A stretch of DNA of 64,000 bases, taken from Acidobacteriota bacterium. Lineage in GTDB: Bacteria; Acidobacteriota; Terriglobia; Acidiferrales; UBA7541. The DNA is taken from contig PMTV01000054.1 of the NCBI GenBank assembly GCA_003167215.1, forward strand, positions 1-64,000, given 5' to 3'. Positions 26,667-38,100 of the stretch are shown in pieces. The first letter of the stretch is position 1, and each line of letters opens with the position of its first letter. The notes under the pieces were generated by a model. That model ran no database searches, was not told the DNA's origin, and saw only the letters and a list, made by a program, of their open reading frames with translations. A program made the translations under genes and the position numbers.

Positions 26667-27641
26667 CTACTTCGGCGGTGCCTCTCCAGGCTCATGGGCT
26701 TTGGGCTCCGTGGAACGAATCAGTGTGTACGGCCGAGCCCTGATCGTCTCAGTAAAGGCATTCATGTTCTCGGTGATACGCCGGAGATTGTCGATAATTT
26801 CGTCAAGGTTTTCGGAATTATTCGCGATCGTATTGTCGAGCTGCGACACGATCGAATCAGCTTTGGCCAGCGACGAACGCAAATTCTTCACCGCCTCGCG
26901 AACATCTGCACGGTTATCCTTAATCATGGAATCGATGCGATTAAGAGTTTCGTTGGCTTCCAAGGTTGTCTTGTGGAAATCGTCTATGAGCGGAGTGAGC
27001 TTGGCGCTGGCGGTGTTTATGTGCTCCAGGGTGGAATGAACCAGCGGTCGATCCTCCTGAAGCATGCCGCGAACGTTGGCGAGACTCTCGCCGATGTTTT
27101 CGCGGTTTCGATCGTTCAGGAGATCGTTGACACGACTGATGGTTTCCTTTAGTTCAACCACGCGAGCGTCCAAATGAACGATCAAATCGTTGGCCGTGGG
27201 AGCCAGAGCGTTCAGTTTGTCAGCGATATCAGCAAAACTCACAAATTCTTTTGACTTGAGCGTGTAGCCTGCGGGAGCGCGCGCAGCAGCGTTCGTGCCG
27301 GGAATAATGCCAAGAAAATTCTCGCCGAGAGGGCTGTTGCTGGTAATAAGGACGGTACTGTCCGTTTTCACCGGGATGTTTGGATGCACGGCGAAATCAA
27401 CTTTCATGCGCGTCGCATCTTGAGGATCGACCTGAACTTTCTCGACGCGGCCTACGGGTGGGCCGCCCGCATAACGGACTTCCGAGCCGGGCTGCAGTCC
27501 TCCGGCGTTCTTGAAATAGGTGTGAAAGGTGCTGTCACCGGTGGTCAACGCGCCGGAGAGAAGAACCAGCGTGGCGACGAGCAGCCCACCTGCCACCAGC
27601 ACAAATAATCCGACGAGAGCCTGTTCCCGCTTCGCTTCCAT
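26667..27641 (-). CDS. mlaD: MlaD-family MCE lipid-transport protein
   Basis: A 324-residue inner-membrane-anchored periplasmic protein. One N-terminal membrane segment (ALVGLFVLVAGGLLVATLVLL) is followed by the MCE domain (about 40-130; FKNAGGLQPGSEVRYAGGPP, VGRVEKV). Long helices follow (about 140-310; NDLIVHLDARVVELKETISR), as in large MCE proteins. It probably forms a hexameric lipid tunnel. It is larger than E. coli MlaD (about 180) due to the coiled region. The downstream gene is the lipoprotein and the upstream gene is mlaF. Confidence 0.93.
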   Translation of the reverse strand: MEAKREQALVGLFVLVAGGLLVATLVLLSGALTTGDSTFHTYFKNAGGLQPGSEVRYAGGPPVGRVEKVQVDPQDATRMKVDFAVHPNIPVKTDSTVLITSNSPLGENFLGIIPGTNAAARAPAGYTLKSKEFVSFADIADKLNALAPTANDLIVHLDARVVELKETISRVNDLLNDRNRENIGESLANVRGMLQEDRPLVHSTLEHINTASAKLTPLIDDFHKTTLEANETLNRIDSMIKDNRADVREAVKNLRSSLAKADSIVSQLDNTIANNSENLDEIIDNLRRITENMNAFTETIRARPYTLIRSTEPKAHEPGEAPPK

Positions 27642-27715
27642 CTGTTTCCTCGATTACTATCGCCCGGCAGCTTTAGGCGCCGGGAGTATAACACGATGAA
27701 CTTAGTTAGCTAGGC

Positions 27716-28564
27716 TCATTGCCGAATGGGCGGGATATCTCCCGTCAACATCTGCAAGTAATCAATTTCTCCAGTCAATTCCGGTTCCGGTATGCGGTCA
27801 AGGAACTGGCGGACGCGAGGTTGCGTGCTCTCCTGCAGTTCCTTGGTTGTGCCATTGGCGACGATCACGCCTTTGTCGAGCAGAATCATGCGGTCGGCAA
27901 TCAGGAACGCACTGGCCAGCTCGTGGGTGACTACCACGATCGTAATGCGGAATGCTTTCTTTAACTTCAAGATCAGGTCATCAATTCCGGCGGCGATGAT
28001 GGGATCGAGGCCAGCGGAAGGCTCGTCGAAAAACAAGATTTCAGGGTCCATGGAGAGTGCGCGGGCGATCGCGGCGCGCTTTTTCATTCCGCCGCTCAAT
28101 TGCGCAGGCATATAATTCTCAAAACCGGAGAGACCAACCTGGTCAAGTTTCAGGCGAATCATGATCTCGATCGTGGATTCGTCGAGTTTTGTATGTTCCT
28201 GGAGTGGCAGCGCAACATTTTCGCCGACGGTCATCGAGCCGAACAGCGCTCCACCTTGAAAGGACATCCCCATTTTCTTGCGGAGTTCGTCGCGATCTTC
28301 CTCAGACATCGCGGCAAAATTCTTGCCCCGCATCCAAATTTCGCCGCCACTTGGTTTTTCCAAACCCACCAGCGTGCGTAACAGCGTGCTTTTGCCCGAG
28401 CCCGATCCGCCCATGATGACCAACGTCTCGCCCGCGGGCACTTCAAAATTAATTCCGTGCAGGATTTCTCTGGCGCCATAGTTCACGCGCAGGTTCCGGA
28501 CGGCGACAGCCGCACCGGCCGGAGCTTGTGACTGGTCGCCTTTTGCTGGTGGGCTGGGTGCCAT
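27716..28564 (-). CDS. mlaF: MlaF-type ABC ATPase
   Basis: A 282-residue ATPase powering the MCE transporter. Walker A GGSGSGKST is at residues 52-60, signature LSGGMKKRAAIARAL at about 160, Walker B EILFFDEPSAGLDP at about 180, H-loop VVTHELASAF. LSGGMKKR is typical of MlaF/Mce ATPases. It lies 7 bases downstream of mlaE and ~75 bases upstream of mlaD in the same direction. The 25-residue N-terminal extension (Pro/Ala-rich) is not conserved in kind. Confidence 0.95.
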   Translation of the reverse strand: MAPSPPAKGDQSQAPAGAAVAVRNLRVNYGAREILHGINFEVPAGETLVIMGGSGSGKSTLLRTLVGLEKPSGGEIWMRGKNFAAMSEEDRDELRKKMGMSFQGGALFGSMTVGENVALPLQEHTKLDESTIEIMIRLKLDQVGLSGFENYMPAQLSGGMKKRAAIARALSMDPEILFFDEPSAGLDPIIAAGIDDLILKLKKAFRITIVVVTHELASAFLIADRMILLDKGVIVANGTTKELQESTQPRVRQFLDRIPEPELTGEIDYLQMLTGDIPPIRQ

Positions 28565-28571
28565 GTGCTCT

Positions 28572-29369
28572 TTATCTCGGCGCCGTGAGGTAAAAAATTG
28601 CCGTAAATATAAGGTCCACGACGACGACCATGAAAATGGATTTGACCACGGCAGAAGTGGTGGAACGCCCGACTTGCTCGGATCCCAATCCCGTCGAAAA
28701 GCCTTCCTGGCATCCGACGGCGGTGATTACGAGGCCGAACATGGCGGCTTTGATCAAACCGGTGACGATGTCGCGGGACTGCAAAGCGTCGAGGGTGGCG
28801 CGAATGTAACTGCCCCAGGTGAAGCCCGCTGCCGACACACCGAAAACGCCGCCGCCAAGCACACCCATGAAATCGGCCCAGGTTGTGAGGCAAGGGACCA
28901 TCAGTAGCATGGCAAGGAACTTGGGCGCGACCAGAAAATCCACCGGCTCAAGGGCCATGGTTTCGAGCGCATCAATTTCTTCGTTCACCTTCATGGTGCC
29001 TATCTCGGCAGCAAATGCAGAACCCGAGCGGCCAATTACGACCACAGCAGTCATCAGCGGTCCCAGCTCGCGGGTTACGGAAATCGCCACGGCACTTGCG
29101 ACAACTTGCAACGCGCCGAACTTGCGGAGTTCGTACGCGGCGTTCAAAGCGAGGATGGTGCCGATGAAAAAGGAAATCAGGGAAACAATAGGGAGCGCTT
29201 CGACTCCAACGGCCATGGCTTGATGGACGGCACGGCTGAGGTGGAATTTCTTTCCCCGGATGGGCTCGATAAAAATAGTCCGGACGGAGCCGCCGGCTAG
29301 ACGCGCCAATCCGCCAATATATGCCAGTCCATTGATTGTGGCTGAGCCGATCGTCTCTGTGAGTGCCAT
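28572..29369 (-). CDS. mlaE: MlaE-type MCE transporter permease
   Basis: A 265-residue membrane protein of the MlaE family with about five membrane segments (ALPIVSLISFFIGTILALNA, LLMVPCLTTWADFMGVLGGG). The conserved VTRELGPLMTAVVVIGRSGSAFAAEIGTMKVNEEIDAL-type region is present at about residues 95-135. It forms the inner-membrane pore for lipid transport. The STAS gene 29424-29789 lies just upstream, as MlaB (STAS) partners with MlaFE in other Mla systems. Confidence 0.95.
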   Translation of the reverse strand: MALTETIGSATINGLAYIGGLARLAGGSVRTIFIEPIRGKKFHLSRAVHQAMAVGVEALPIVSLISFFIGTILALNAAYELRKFGALQVVASAVAISVTRELGPLMTAVVVIGRSGSAFAAEIGTMKVNEEIDALETMALEPVDFLVAPKFLAMLLMVPCLTTWADFMGVLGGGVFGVSAAGFTWGSYIRATLDALQSRDIVTGLIKAAMFGLVITAVGCQEGFSTGLGSEQVGRSTTSAVVKSIFMVVVVDLIFTAIFYLTAPR

Positions 29370-29423
29370 CGTTGAATCCGGACGGGCTAAAATCCCCAGG
29401 AAATCGCGCAGACCGCCCGGAAT

Positions 29424-29789
29424 TTACCTAATGGGAGCAACGTTTGTGTTGGCGCTGCCGCCCCGTAAGGCATCCTCTTCGTTGGTGTAAATTTCAAAAA
29501 CTCTTACAAGCCGAGTAAGCTCGAACACTTCCTGCGCGGTCCGACTGAGCCCGAACAGAGCAAAGGTACTCTTCAAATCGCGCGAAACCTTCAAACCTTC
29601 AACCAAGGAGGCGACGCCAGCACTATCAATGTATTTTACGCTGAGCATGTTCACGATAACGCGAGGAGATTTCTTATCTTTCAAGAGATTCAGCAACACC
29701 TTGCGAACCTCCGGCGAGTTATAGAGCGTAATGTCGCCAACCACATCAACAATCGTAGCAACTCCGGCTTGGCGCGTAGAGATGTCCAT
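29424..29789 (-). CDS. STAS-domain protein upstream of the Mla-type operon
   Basis: A 121-residue STAS protein; the conserved Ser/Asp site is VKYIDSAGVASLVEG at about residue 55. Two explanations compete: an MlaB-like STAS subunit of the transporter complex, because it precedes mlaE by ~55 bases on the same strand, or an anti-anti-sigma factor of the SpoIIAA type, because the length and the phospho-Ser motif fit that family. Both uses have the same fold; I favour the anti-sigma antagonist or dual interpretation with low certainty. Confidence 0.85.
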   Translation of the reverse strand: MDISTRQAGVATIVDVVGDITLYNSPEVRKVLLNLLKDKKSPRVIVNMLSVKYIDSAGVASLVEGLKVSRDLKSTFALFGLSRTAQEVFELTRLVRVFEIYTNEEDALRGGSANTNVAPIR

Positions 29790-29917
29790 TTAAGATTGGC
29801 CCCCGCGGGACGTCAGAGTGTTTTGCCAGAGATTGAGTCCAGATGCAATCACTTTCGGTGGTACCAGGACGTCTGGAGACCCCGTCGGGGACAGCCAAGA
29901 ATTCGGCGTAGGGCGGT

Positions 29918-31258
29918 CTAACCGCGCCGGTCTAGGGGTGTGTAGTTACGGAGGTCATGACCCAGGTACACCTGACGAGGCCGGGAAATCTTCTGTTCGG
30001 GATCGAGAAGCATCTCTTCCCACTGCGCAATCCAACCCGACGTGCGAGGAATGGCAAATAGCACGGGGAACATGGTCATCGGAAAGCCCATCGATTGGTA
30101 AATGAGGCCGGTGTAGAAGTCGACGTTGGGATATAGACGGCGGGACACGAAGTAATCATCCTCGAGCGCAATGCGTTCGCACTCCAAGGCGATTTCGATT
30201 AGAGGATTCTTACCCATTACGTCGAAAACTTCATAGGCAATGTGCTTCACAATCCGGGCGCGAGGGTCGTAATTCTTATAGACGCGGTGGCCGAATCCCA
30301 TTAATAGCTTCTCGCCCGCTTTCACCCTCTTGATGTAGGCGGGCACGTTGTTTATCGATCCAATTTCGACAAGCATGCGGAGCACGGCTTCATTGGCTCC
30401 GCCGTGAAGCGGACCGTAGAGCGCCGCGGTGGCCGCGGCGGTGGCACAGTACGGATCCACATGCGAACTGCCCACGCAGCGCATCGCGGTGGAGGAGCAA
30501 TTCTGCTCGTGATCTGCGTGCAGAATGAAGAGGATGTCCAGAGCCCGCTCGAGCGTCGGATTCGGGCGATACTTCAGTTCCGTAGTGCGAAACAGCATGT
30601 TCAAGAAATTTCCGCAGTAGCTTAGATCGTTGTCGGGGTATACGAACGGCATTCCCAAACTGTGGCGGTAGGCGAAGGCGGCTAGCGTGGGCATCTTGCC
30701 GATCAAGCGATAGGTCTGTTTGCGCCGCGATTCAGGATTGAATATATCCTTTGCATCCGGATAAAACGTGGAAAGCGCGGCTACTGTCGAAATCAACATG
30801 CCCATGGGATGGGCGTCGTAATGAAAACCGTCGAGAAATTTTTTAATGCTTTCATGAATAAAGGTGTGGTGCGTGACGTGGTAGGACCAATCCGCCAGTT
30901 GCGACTTGTCGGGCAGTTCGCCATAGAGAATTAGGTAGGCAGTCTCGATGTAGGTACTTTTCTCCGCCAGCTCCTCGATGGAATAGCCGCGGTAGCGCAG
31001 GATTCCCTTATCGCCGTCGATGAACGTAATTTTGCTCGAACAGGAAGCCGTGTTTGTGAATGCCGGGTCGTAACCCATCAACCCGAAATCTTCATCGTTC
31101 ACTTTCATCGGACGCAGATCGAGAGCGCGAACCGTCTCATTCTTGATGGGAAGCTCGTATTGGCGTCCGGTGCGATTGTCGGTGATGCTTAGAGTGTCAC
31201 GCCGGGTTGCGGAGGGAGCTTTATCGTTGATGACGGATTCGGGTTTGGTCGAGCTCAT
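29918..31258 (-). CDS. gltA: Citrate synthase
   Basis: A 446-residue type II citrate synthase condensing acetyl-CoA and oxaloacetate. Active-site motifs are visible: GPLHGGANEAVLRML (catalytic His), GFGHRVYKNYDPRA (second His) and FYTGLIYQSMGFP (Asp in VDFYTGL). The N-terminal domain ITDNRTGRQYELPIKN is typical. GAGGG precedes the ATG at a usual distance. A single-gene unit between the Mla operon and the SRPBCC gene. Confidence 0.97.
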   Translation of the reverse strand: MSSTKPESVINDKAPSATRRDTLSITDNRTGRQYELPIKNETVRALDLRPMKVNDEDFGLMGYDPAFTNTASCSSKITFIDGDKGILRYRGYSIEELAEKSTYIETAYLILYGELPDKSQLADWSYHVTHHTFIHESIKKFLDGFHYDAHPMGMLISTVAALSTFYPDAKDIFNPESRRKQTYRLIGKMPTLAAFAYRHSLGMPFVYPDNDLSYCGNFLNMLFRTTELKYRPNPTLERALDILFILHADHEQNCSSTAMRCVGSSHVDPYCATAAATAALYGPLHGGANEAVLRMLVEIGSINNVPAYIKRVKAGEKLLMGFGHRVYKNYDPRARIVKHIAYEVFDVMGKNPLIEIALECERIALEDDYFVSRRLYPNVDFYTGLIYQSMGFPMTMFPVLFAIPRTSGWIAQWEEMLLDPEQKISRPRQVYLGHDLRNYTPLDRRG

Positions 31259-31382
31259 AGCCTGACCCTCTCAAGACTCAGGAAACAAGGCAAAGCGGAT
31301 TTCTAAAGTAATAATGTACACCAAAGCGTGCTGCGTAAGGAATTGGTTTCAACACGAAGGTACAGAGCAGCAAGAGAATCTT

Positions 31383-31400
31383 CCATACGCTATCGTATGG
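31383..31400. repeat. Hairpin CCATACG-CTAT-CGTATGG
   Basis: A perfect 7-bp stem with 4-base loop between citrate synthase and the SRPBCC gene. It could end the SRPBCC transcript on the minus strand, but no T-run follows there, so a terminator call is weak. Confidence 0.35.
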
Positions 31401-31459
31401 AGCATGAAATCGCCGACGGACTAGCGCACCCTACTCCATGCCGAGCGAAATTCAGTACT

Positions 31460-31930
31460 TCAAGCTTTGTCGTGGGCGAGCATCGCCGCGGCTGTCACTC
31501 GATGGCGATATTTAAAAAGACGTACAAGCCTTCGGCGTACGAACCAGCCGCCAAGAACCTTTCCTGCGAAGCCAAGGGGCAATTCGTATTGAATGTAGTC
31601 TGTGAGAATGCAACCTGTGGCGCCGTGCGGCTCCATTCTATGGGTGTGTTCCCAGCGGTGGAACGGGCCTTCAATCTGGACGTCCCGGAACTGGCGCCCT
31701 TCGATGTAGTCGCGGTGCTCGAATACCCACCGAAACCTGAGTGGGCCCAGGCGAACGCCAAGAATTCCACGATCGCCGTCATGGATTCCCGGTGCCCGCT
31801 GCACGACTTCAACGGGCTCCCATGGTGGTGTTAATCGTTCAAGCGCGTCTGGTTCTGCGTGCCAGCGAAAGACAACCTCGGCGGACGCCTCAATTCGAGA
31901 CTGAGCCACGAACTGAATCTCGTGCGGCAT
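31460..31930 (-). CDS. SRPBCC-family (polyketide cyclase-like) protein
   Basis: A 156-residue protein beginning MPHEIQFVAQSRIEASAEVVF, the usual START/SRPBCC opening. WHAEPDALERLTPPWEPVEV, LRFRWVFEHRDYIEGRQF and GGWFVRRRLVRLF follow the pattern of small 'ligand-binding SRPBCC / cell division inhibitor-like' proteins. I chose ATG 31930 because a longer frame would run into the GGDEF gene. No ribosome site is clear. Its ligand is not known; family members bind hydrophobic molecules. Confidence 0.82.
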   Translation of the reverse strand: MPHEIQFVAQSRIEASAEVVFRWHAEPDALERLTPPWEPVEVVQRAPGIHDGDRGILGVRLGPLRFRWVFEHRDYIEGRQFRDVQIEGPFHRWEHTHRMEPHGATGCILTDYIQYELPLGFAGKVLGGWFVRRRLVRLFKYRHRVTAAAMLAHDKA

Positions 31931-31985
31931 ACTTCGAAGGCAGTGCCTCCAGCCTATGGTGTATCGAGTCCCAAGAAAGGGCAAG

Positions 31986-32978
31986 CTAGTGGGAGCCGGT
32001 TTTGACCAGCGCAATTTCCACCGCACTATCCGAGGGGCTAGCATCCAAGATGCCCATTTTGGACCGGTTTCGACCGTCTGCTTTGGCGCGGTAGAGGGCT
32101 TCGTCCGCAGTGCTGAGCATGAGCTTGGGATCAAGTGGCGCAGCTTCGCTGCTTACAGCCAGGCCTAAACTTACAGTAACCGAAATTTCTCCAGCATCCA
32201 TCTTGATCGGTGTTGCCTCGATTGCCAAGCGGACTCTTTCGGAGAGTCGGAGAATACCCTCCGCGCCGGAGGAAGGCGCAACGATCAGAAACTCCTCGCC
32301 GCCGTAACGTCCCACCGTGTCATAGGCTCGTACGGTTGAAGTTACTCTTCGCACGACTTCTTGCAGTACAGTATCTCCACACAAGTGTCCGTAGGTATCG
32401 TTTACCGATTTGAAGTGATCGACATCCAACAGAACGATACCAAACGAGCCGCCTTCGCGCTTCTGACGGGAATGCTCCCGGCGCAGGGAATCGAGAATCA
32501 CACCACGGTTGGATATGCCGGTCAGCGAGTCGTGCGTGGCGCGGAAGAGGAGCTCGGCGCCCGCTACCATTAGTCCGTCCTGTAATTGCAAAATTCGCTG
32601 GCCGACGTGGAGACGCGCGCGAAGTTCGGGTGCGTCAAAGGGCTTAGTCAAATAGTCATCGGCGCCCGATTCCAACCCCAGCAACAAATCTTCCTTCTGC
32701 GCGCGAGCGGAAAGCAACAATATGTAGACATAGGGGCGGTCCTTGCGCTCGCGAATTTTCCGGCACACTTGAACGCCTTCAAGACCAGGCATCATCCAGT
32801 CCAGCACGGCGAGACGCGGAGCGTCGACTTGTTCGAGAAGATCCAGGGCCTCGGTTCCGCTTGCGGCAACAGCGACATCGTATCCCCACCGGTTGAGAAA
32901 TACTTCCAGCAATCGTCGGGAAATAGGGTCGTCTTCGGCAATCAAAATTTTCTTTTTCAAATCTTTCTCTTCTTTCAC
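31986..32978 (-). CDS. Response regulator with GGDEF output (diguanylate cyclase)
   Basis: A 330-residue protein. The receiver (about 8-125) has acidic pocket AEDDPISRR, phospho-Asp in [14 protein letters not shown] and the Lys in [12 protein letters not shown]. The GGDEF domain (about 150-315) carries an intact GRYGGEEFL active site, and RAYD five residues before it matches an inhibitory I-site. It should make c-di-GMP when phosphorylated. The GTG start overlaps the stop of the MASE1 kinase by 4 bases (GTGA), and GGAGG precedes it, so that kinase is the likely partner. Confidence 0.95.
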   Translation of the reverse strand: MKEEKDLKKKILIAEDDPISRRLLEVFLNRWGYDVAVAASGTEALDLLEQVDAPRLAVLDWMMPGLEGVQVCRKIRERKDRPYVYILLLSARAQKEDLLLGLESGADDYLTKPFDAPELRARLHVGQRILQLQDGLMVAGAELLFRATHDSLTGISNRGVILDSLRREHSRQKREGGSFGIVLLDVDHFKSVNDTYGHLCGDTVLQEVVRRVTSTVRAYDTVGRYGGEEFLIVAPSSGAEGILRLSERVRLAIEATPIKMDAGEISVTVSLGLAVSSEAAPLDPKLMLSTADEALYRAKADGRNRSKMGILDASPSDSAVEIALVKTGSH

Positions 32979-35137
32979 AACGCACCTCCGCTATGTTGCC
33001 AACTCGTTACGACCGCAGTATCGCCGCGGGGCAATCCGAACGTTGCTGTGAAATGAAATGTGCTGCCCCGGCCCGGCACACTTTCGACCCAGATTCTTCC
33101 GCCCATCAAATCCACCAAGCGGCTGGTAATGGCCAAGCCGAGACCTGTGCCGCCGTACTTTCGAGTCGTGGAGCTATCAGCCTGGGTGAACGCTTCGAAA
33201 ATCATCGCTTGCTTGTCATCCGCGATGCCAATCCCGCTATCCTGAACGCGGAAATGCAATTCAACGCTTTCCGGCGAAATCTTTTGCGCTTGGACATCTA
33301 AGACGATCTCGCCATGCTCGGTGAACTTGATTGCATTCCCGACAAGATTTACCAAGATCTGGCGAAGCCGCATGGGATCTCCAATCAGGAGCTCGGGGAC
33401 GTCTGTCGCGGAATGCCAACTTAGCTCCAGCCCTTTTTGTCTCGCGCGAAATTGCATCATTTTCAGCGTTTCCGCCAAACGGAGAGGTAATAGAAACTCA
33501 ATGGGCTCGAGATCCAGCTTTCCGGCTTCAATTTTGGATAGGTCCAGGATAGCGTTCAACAATTCCATGAGCGAATCGCCGGACACCTTTACCATTTCCA
33601 GATATTCCCTCTGCTCGGGAGTTACGGGGGTATCGAGAACGAGATCTGTCATTCCGAGAATGCCGTTCATCGGAGTTCGAATCTCGTGGCTTATGTTGGC
33701 GAGAAACTGACTCTTCGCGCGGCTGGCGGCTTCAGCAGCCTCGCTCGTTGTTCGCAGTTGTTCCTCCGCAAGCTTGCGCGCGGTGATGTCGCGTGCGGTC
33801 ATGCAAATTGCCGAAGGTTTTCCGTCCGCGGAAGGAATGGGGGTTACGCGCGCCAGGAACCACTTTCTTGCCGGAAGTGACAGTGAGTACTCAATGCTTT
33901 CTCCGAGGCCGGTTTTCAATACTCTCTTAAAGATTCTTAAAATCGGATCGATCACCTCCGGGGCCATGAATTCAGCCGCTCGGCGGCCAAGTAATTCAGC
34001 CTTAGGCCGAGCTAACAGAGATTCATCGGCCGTCCATATGTTTTTGTAGGTTCCATTCACGTCGAATTCGAATACCACTTCGTCGATGGTGCTGATGAGG
34101 GCCTGCCTACGCCCTTCGCTTTCACGCAATTCCTGATCCGCCTGATTCCGTTCGGTAATAAGCGTTCCCAGGCACAATCCTGTTACGGACACGACGAGCA
34201 TGAGGACTTGCAAGGAGATGAGCCGATTCGGTTCCTGAGGGAAACTGTTCAACATCAGTATTGCGCCGACGTTGAGCAGCAGTGTGGCGGCGGTGGCTCC
34301 ACGCACACCTTTTCGCACCGCTATCCAAATGACCGGCAAAAAGAAGATATAGAACAGTTGGTACTCGCGAGAGAAACGCGATCCTAGAGCAATGTAAAGC
34401 GACGCTAAGATACCGGCGCTCTGAGCAAAAAGTTCAAAAAGAACGCGCGGATTGGGACTCCTTGGCCATGGGTCTGTTTCTGGCTTGGGGCTTCGCACGA
34501 TTGCTGAGCTACTGTGCGTGGTCTGCACTCGAAGCCACGGCATTACATGGACAAGAAGAAACGGAGTCAAACAGAACAGAGCCACCGAATCGCCGACCCA
34601 CCAGTTCAAAACAGAGCTGCCATAGCTATTGACTCGGATTTGCTTGCTCCAGAGGAAGCTGAGCGCGCCGCAAAATGCCAACCCGAGCGTTGAACCGAGT
34701 ACCACGAAAATGTATCGGGATACTTCTTGGAGCGAGCGAAATGCGCCGTCCACTTGGAAGTAACGCCGTAGCACGATGGCTACTCCACCGTACCAAACGG
34801 CAATCACACCGTTGACGTACCAAATATTCCCGCCGAGAACAGGCAAGAGGTAATTAATAGCTGAAGTAAGAAATCCTGAGACAAAAATTAACGGAGCGTA
34901 AGAAACCCCCAATCCCATCAAGAGAGCCAGCGCGAGACCCGCGGGTGGATACCAAACGTCCGTTCCAACCGACATGTGAGAGACGACGGTTGCCCGGTCT
35001 AGCAACAGGTGGAGCGCGATAAAAACAACGCCAACGAATACGCGCCGAGGGTTGCACGTCCAGGGGAAAAAAGCGCGCCAAGCGCCTCCAAGCGAAGAAG
35101 CTTCTATCGCCGATTGCTTACGGTACAAGAGTCTCAA
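32975..35137 (-). CDS. MASE1-PAS sensor histidine kinase
   Basis: A 720-residue reading from TTG 35137, which overlaps the hybrid kinase's TGA stop; a TTG at 35128 is an alternative. A longer frame reaches 35392 but would lie inside the neighbour. The N-terminal ~290 residues hold about eight membrane segments of MASE1 type ([20 protein letters not shown]). A PAS domain (about 340-465), the phospho-His helix [18 protein letters not shown], and the ATPase ([27 protein letters not shown]) follow. It has no receiver of its own; the REC-GGDEF protein is the likely target. Confidence 0.88.
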   Translation of the reverse strand: MRLLYRKQSAIEASSLGGAWRAFFPWTCNPRRVFVGVVFIALHLLLDRATVVSHMSVGTDVWYPPAGLALALLMGLGVSYAPLIFVSGFLTSAINYLLPVLGGNIWYVNGVIAVWYGGVAIVLRRYFQVDGAFRSLQEVSRYIFVVLGSTLGLAFCGALSFLWSKQIRVNSYGSSVLNWWVGDSVALFCLTPFLLVHVMPWLRVQTTHSSSAIVRSPKPETDPWPRSPNPRVLFELFAQSAGILASLYIALGSRFSREYQLFYIFFLPVIWIAVRKGVRGATAATLLLNVGAILMLNSFPQEPNRLISLQVLMLVVSVTGLCLGTLITERNQADQELRESEGRRQALISTIDEVVFEFDVNGTYKNIWTADESLLARPKAELLGRRAAEFMAPEVIDPILRIFKRVLKTGLGESIEYSLSLPARKWFLARVTPIPSADGKPSAICMTARDITARKLAEEQLRTTSEAAEAASRAKSQFLANISHEIRTPMNGILGMTDLVLDTPVTPEQREYLEMVKVSGDSLMELLNAILDLSKIEAGKLDLEPIEFLLPLRLAETLKMMQFRARQKGLELSWHSATDVPELLIGDPMRLRQILVNLVGNAIKFTEHGEIVLDVQAQKISPESVELHFRVQDSGIGIADDKQAMIFEAFTQADSSTTRKYGGTGLGLAITSRLVDLMGGRIWVESVPGRGSTFHFTATFGLPRGDTAVVTSWQHSGGAL

Positions 35138-38100
35138 GAGGGCACCGTGCGCAGCAGGGTAGAAAGTTCGGAATATAACGTGGCGACTTCCCTCTCTAGA
35201 TTTGCGAATACCGATCGAGCGGCAATCCAATGTCCGGAACGAGCGAGTTTTTGCAGTTCTTGGGAAGCGAGAGATATGACGGGAACCCCAAGGCTCGCGG
35301 CGGACCCTTGCAGAGAATGGGCAGAACGCTCCAGCGCAATGCCGTCGGACGTTCCGAGAGCTTGACGAATTTGTACCATTAGTTTCGGGCATTCTTCGAT
35401 GAAGAGTCTTGCCAGTTCTTCAAGAGTTTCTTGGTCCCCGACTCGAACGAGGGCTTCGGCCAAATCCAGGATCGGGGAAGAAGAGGGCCGGGGCAGCTCC
35501 GCTGCCGGCCCAAAGGAAGAGCTCGGTCCAATATTTCCAGTCTTCATGCGGCCGAGGGCAGCAAATAATTCGGCCACGCGGATTGGCTTAGTCAGGTATT
35601 CATCCGCGCCGGCGCCCAAACATCTCTCGCGATCGCCTTTCATGGCGTGCGCGGTTAGCGCAATGACCGGCAAGTGCAGGCCGGAAATTTGCTCCTTGGC
35701 TCGTACCGCTCGAATGGCTTGCAGTCCGTCCATGACCGGCATCTGTACGTCCATTAGCACCAGGTCGGGTCTTTCGCGCTCGATAGCCTTAAGCGCTTCC
35801 TGGCCGTTTTCGACAACACTTACTGTGTTGCCGTGTTTTTCAAGCAGCTTCCTAGCGAGAAGCCGATTAACAGCATTGTCCTCGGCAAGCAAGATTTTCA
35901 ATGCGAGTCTTTTTTCGTCAACAGGCTGCTGGGCAACAGTTTCTTTGGCGCGTTTTGGTTTTACTTTTGTTAACTCGTCCAAAAGCGCATCGAAAAGCTC
36001 GGAAGGTTGCACAGGTTTCATTAGACAGGTTGCAATCGCGAGATCGCGGTAGCGGCTGCGGTCGCCACGCTGCGAACCGGAACTGAGCATTAGGATGGGA
36101 ATGTGAGTTGAGGCGGAATTCTTTCGCATCGCTTCGACGAGGCCGAACCCATGCATCTCCGGCATGTGGAGATCGGTGATTACGAGATCAAATGGTTGGT
36201 TGGCAGCCCGGTTGCGCTCCAAGGCCGCGCGGGCTGCTCGCGCTCCGTCGACTGCCTCCGCACGAAGTCCCCATTGCGTGAGCATTTCGAGCAGAATGAT
36301 TCGATTCGTCTTATTGTCATCGACTACAAGAACGCTGCAATCATGGAGTACTTCGGGGTCGGGAACTTTGCGCTCTCGATTCTTGTCTTCCGAGATTGCG
36401 AAATGGATTGTGAAATGGAAAGTACTGCCGCGGCCCAATTCGCTGTCAACCCAGATCTTCCCTCCCATCATTTCCACCAGACGCGCAACAATCCCAAGTC
36501 CGAGCCCCGTTCCCCCGTAGAGCCTTGTGGTGGAACCGTCTGCTTGAGTGAAGGGAGCGAAAATTTCAGATTGCTTGTGCTTCGCGATTCCAATGCCGGT
36601 GTCACGCACCGAGAAATGCAACTCAACTTCTTTGGGCAAATCTCGGAGTTTTTCAACCAGCAGGAGGATTTCTCCATGCTCCGTGAACTTCAGAGCGTTA
36701 CCAATCAGGTTAACCAAAATCTGGCGTAAACGGCCCAAGTCACCGACCAAGTACTCGGGAACTTCTTCCGTAACCTGCCAGGCAAGTTCCAACGACTTTT
36801 GGTGGGCGCGAAGGCCTAGAGTCTTTAACGTTTCTCCCAGGCTTTCCCGCAGAGGAAATTGCGTGAGGTCGAGATCGAGTTTGCCCGCTTCGATCTTCGA
36901 AAAATCCAGGATGTCGTTCAGCAGTATCAAGAGCGAATCGGCGGATGTCTTGACCATGCCGAGATATTCACGCTGCTCGGAACTTAATTCTGTCTCGAGT
37001 GTGAGTTCGGTCATGCCCAGGACGCCGTTCATGGGCGTGCGGATTTCGTGGCTCATGTTGGCCAGAAATTCGCTTTTCGCGCGGCTGGCTGCTTCTGCCG
37101 CTTCCTTCGCATGACGCATGGCCTCCTCTGCCAATTTGCGCTCGGTTATGTCTTGATAGAGCAGCAAACCGCCCGTGCGTTTTCCTTCGCGTCCGAGCGG
37201 GACGGAATGGGCTTCCACGTCCACCAGGCTTCCGTCGCTGCGGCTCCGTCGAGTTACCACATGCACGCCGTCCCCTCGCAGGAGGCTATTTCTGTGCGAC
37301 TCCAGCTCCGAGCGAGATTCTGAATTTGTCACCAGTTCGGCGAGCGACCGTCCCAGGATGGCTTGCTGGGAATAGAGGAATAAAGCTTCAAAAGCAGGGT
37401 TGCACATCTCCACTGCGCCATCGTTGTCGATGGCAGCGATTGCGATGGGCAGATTTACGATCAGGTAGTTAAGGAATTGTTTGCGATCTTCGAGTTCCTG
37501 TTCGGCTCTTGTGCGATCGGCAACCTCTTTTTGTAACTCGCGAGTCCGTTCATCCACGCGCATTTCCAATCCGTCGTGAGCAGTTTGCAGAGCCGCCTCG
37601 CGATGTTCGATCTGTTCGAGCATTTCGTTAAATGTATCGACCAGAAATCCGATCTCATCGTTATTTCCTTTTGCAACTCGAAGGGAATAATCCTTCTTGA
37701 CGGAGACCTCGTGGGCCGTTAGCGCCAGTTGTCCGATAGGTTCCGAGATTAATAGTCGCAGGCGCGCGGCGAGCAGGAATGAAATCACGAGAGACAAGAT
37801 GAAGACGGCCAATAGGATTACAGAGAAGAGCGCAATGCGAGCGTGAAGTTCGCCGAGATCGGACTTCAGATAGATTGATCCGATCACTTCTCCGTCTAAC
37901 CGAACTTGACGGAACACGAGCATATAGTCCGAAACGAATAAAGTCTGGTCAGGAAGCGGGGCCGGAGGCGTGAACGATTCTTTCGAACCCCCGCGTCTAA
38001 ATTCCGCAAGGACCGTCCCGTCCGCCCGGTAAACGCAGGCTTCGACGATGTGCGTCTGGATACGGAGGGAACTGAGAATTTCATTCGCGGCCTTGACATC

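Noticed and set aside
31328-31834. 168-codon plus-strand frame
   Set aside because: Antisense to the SRPBCC gene whose family pattern is clear.
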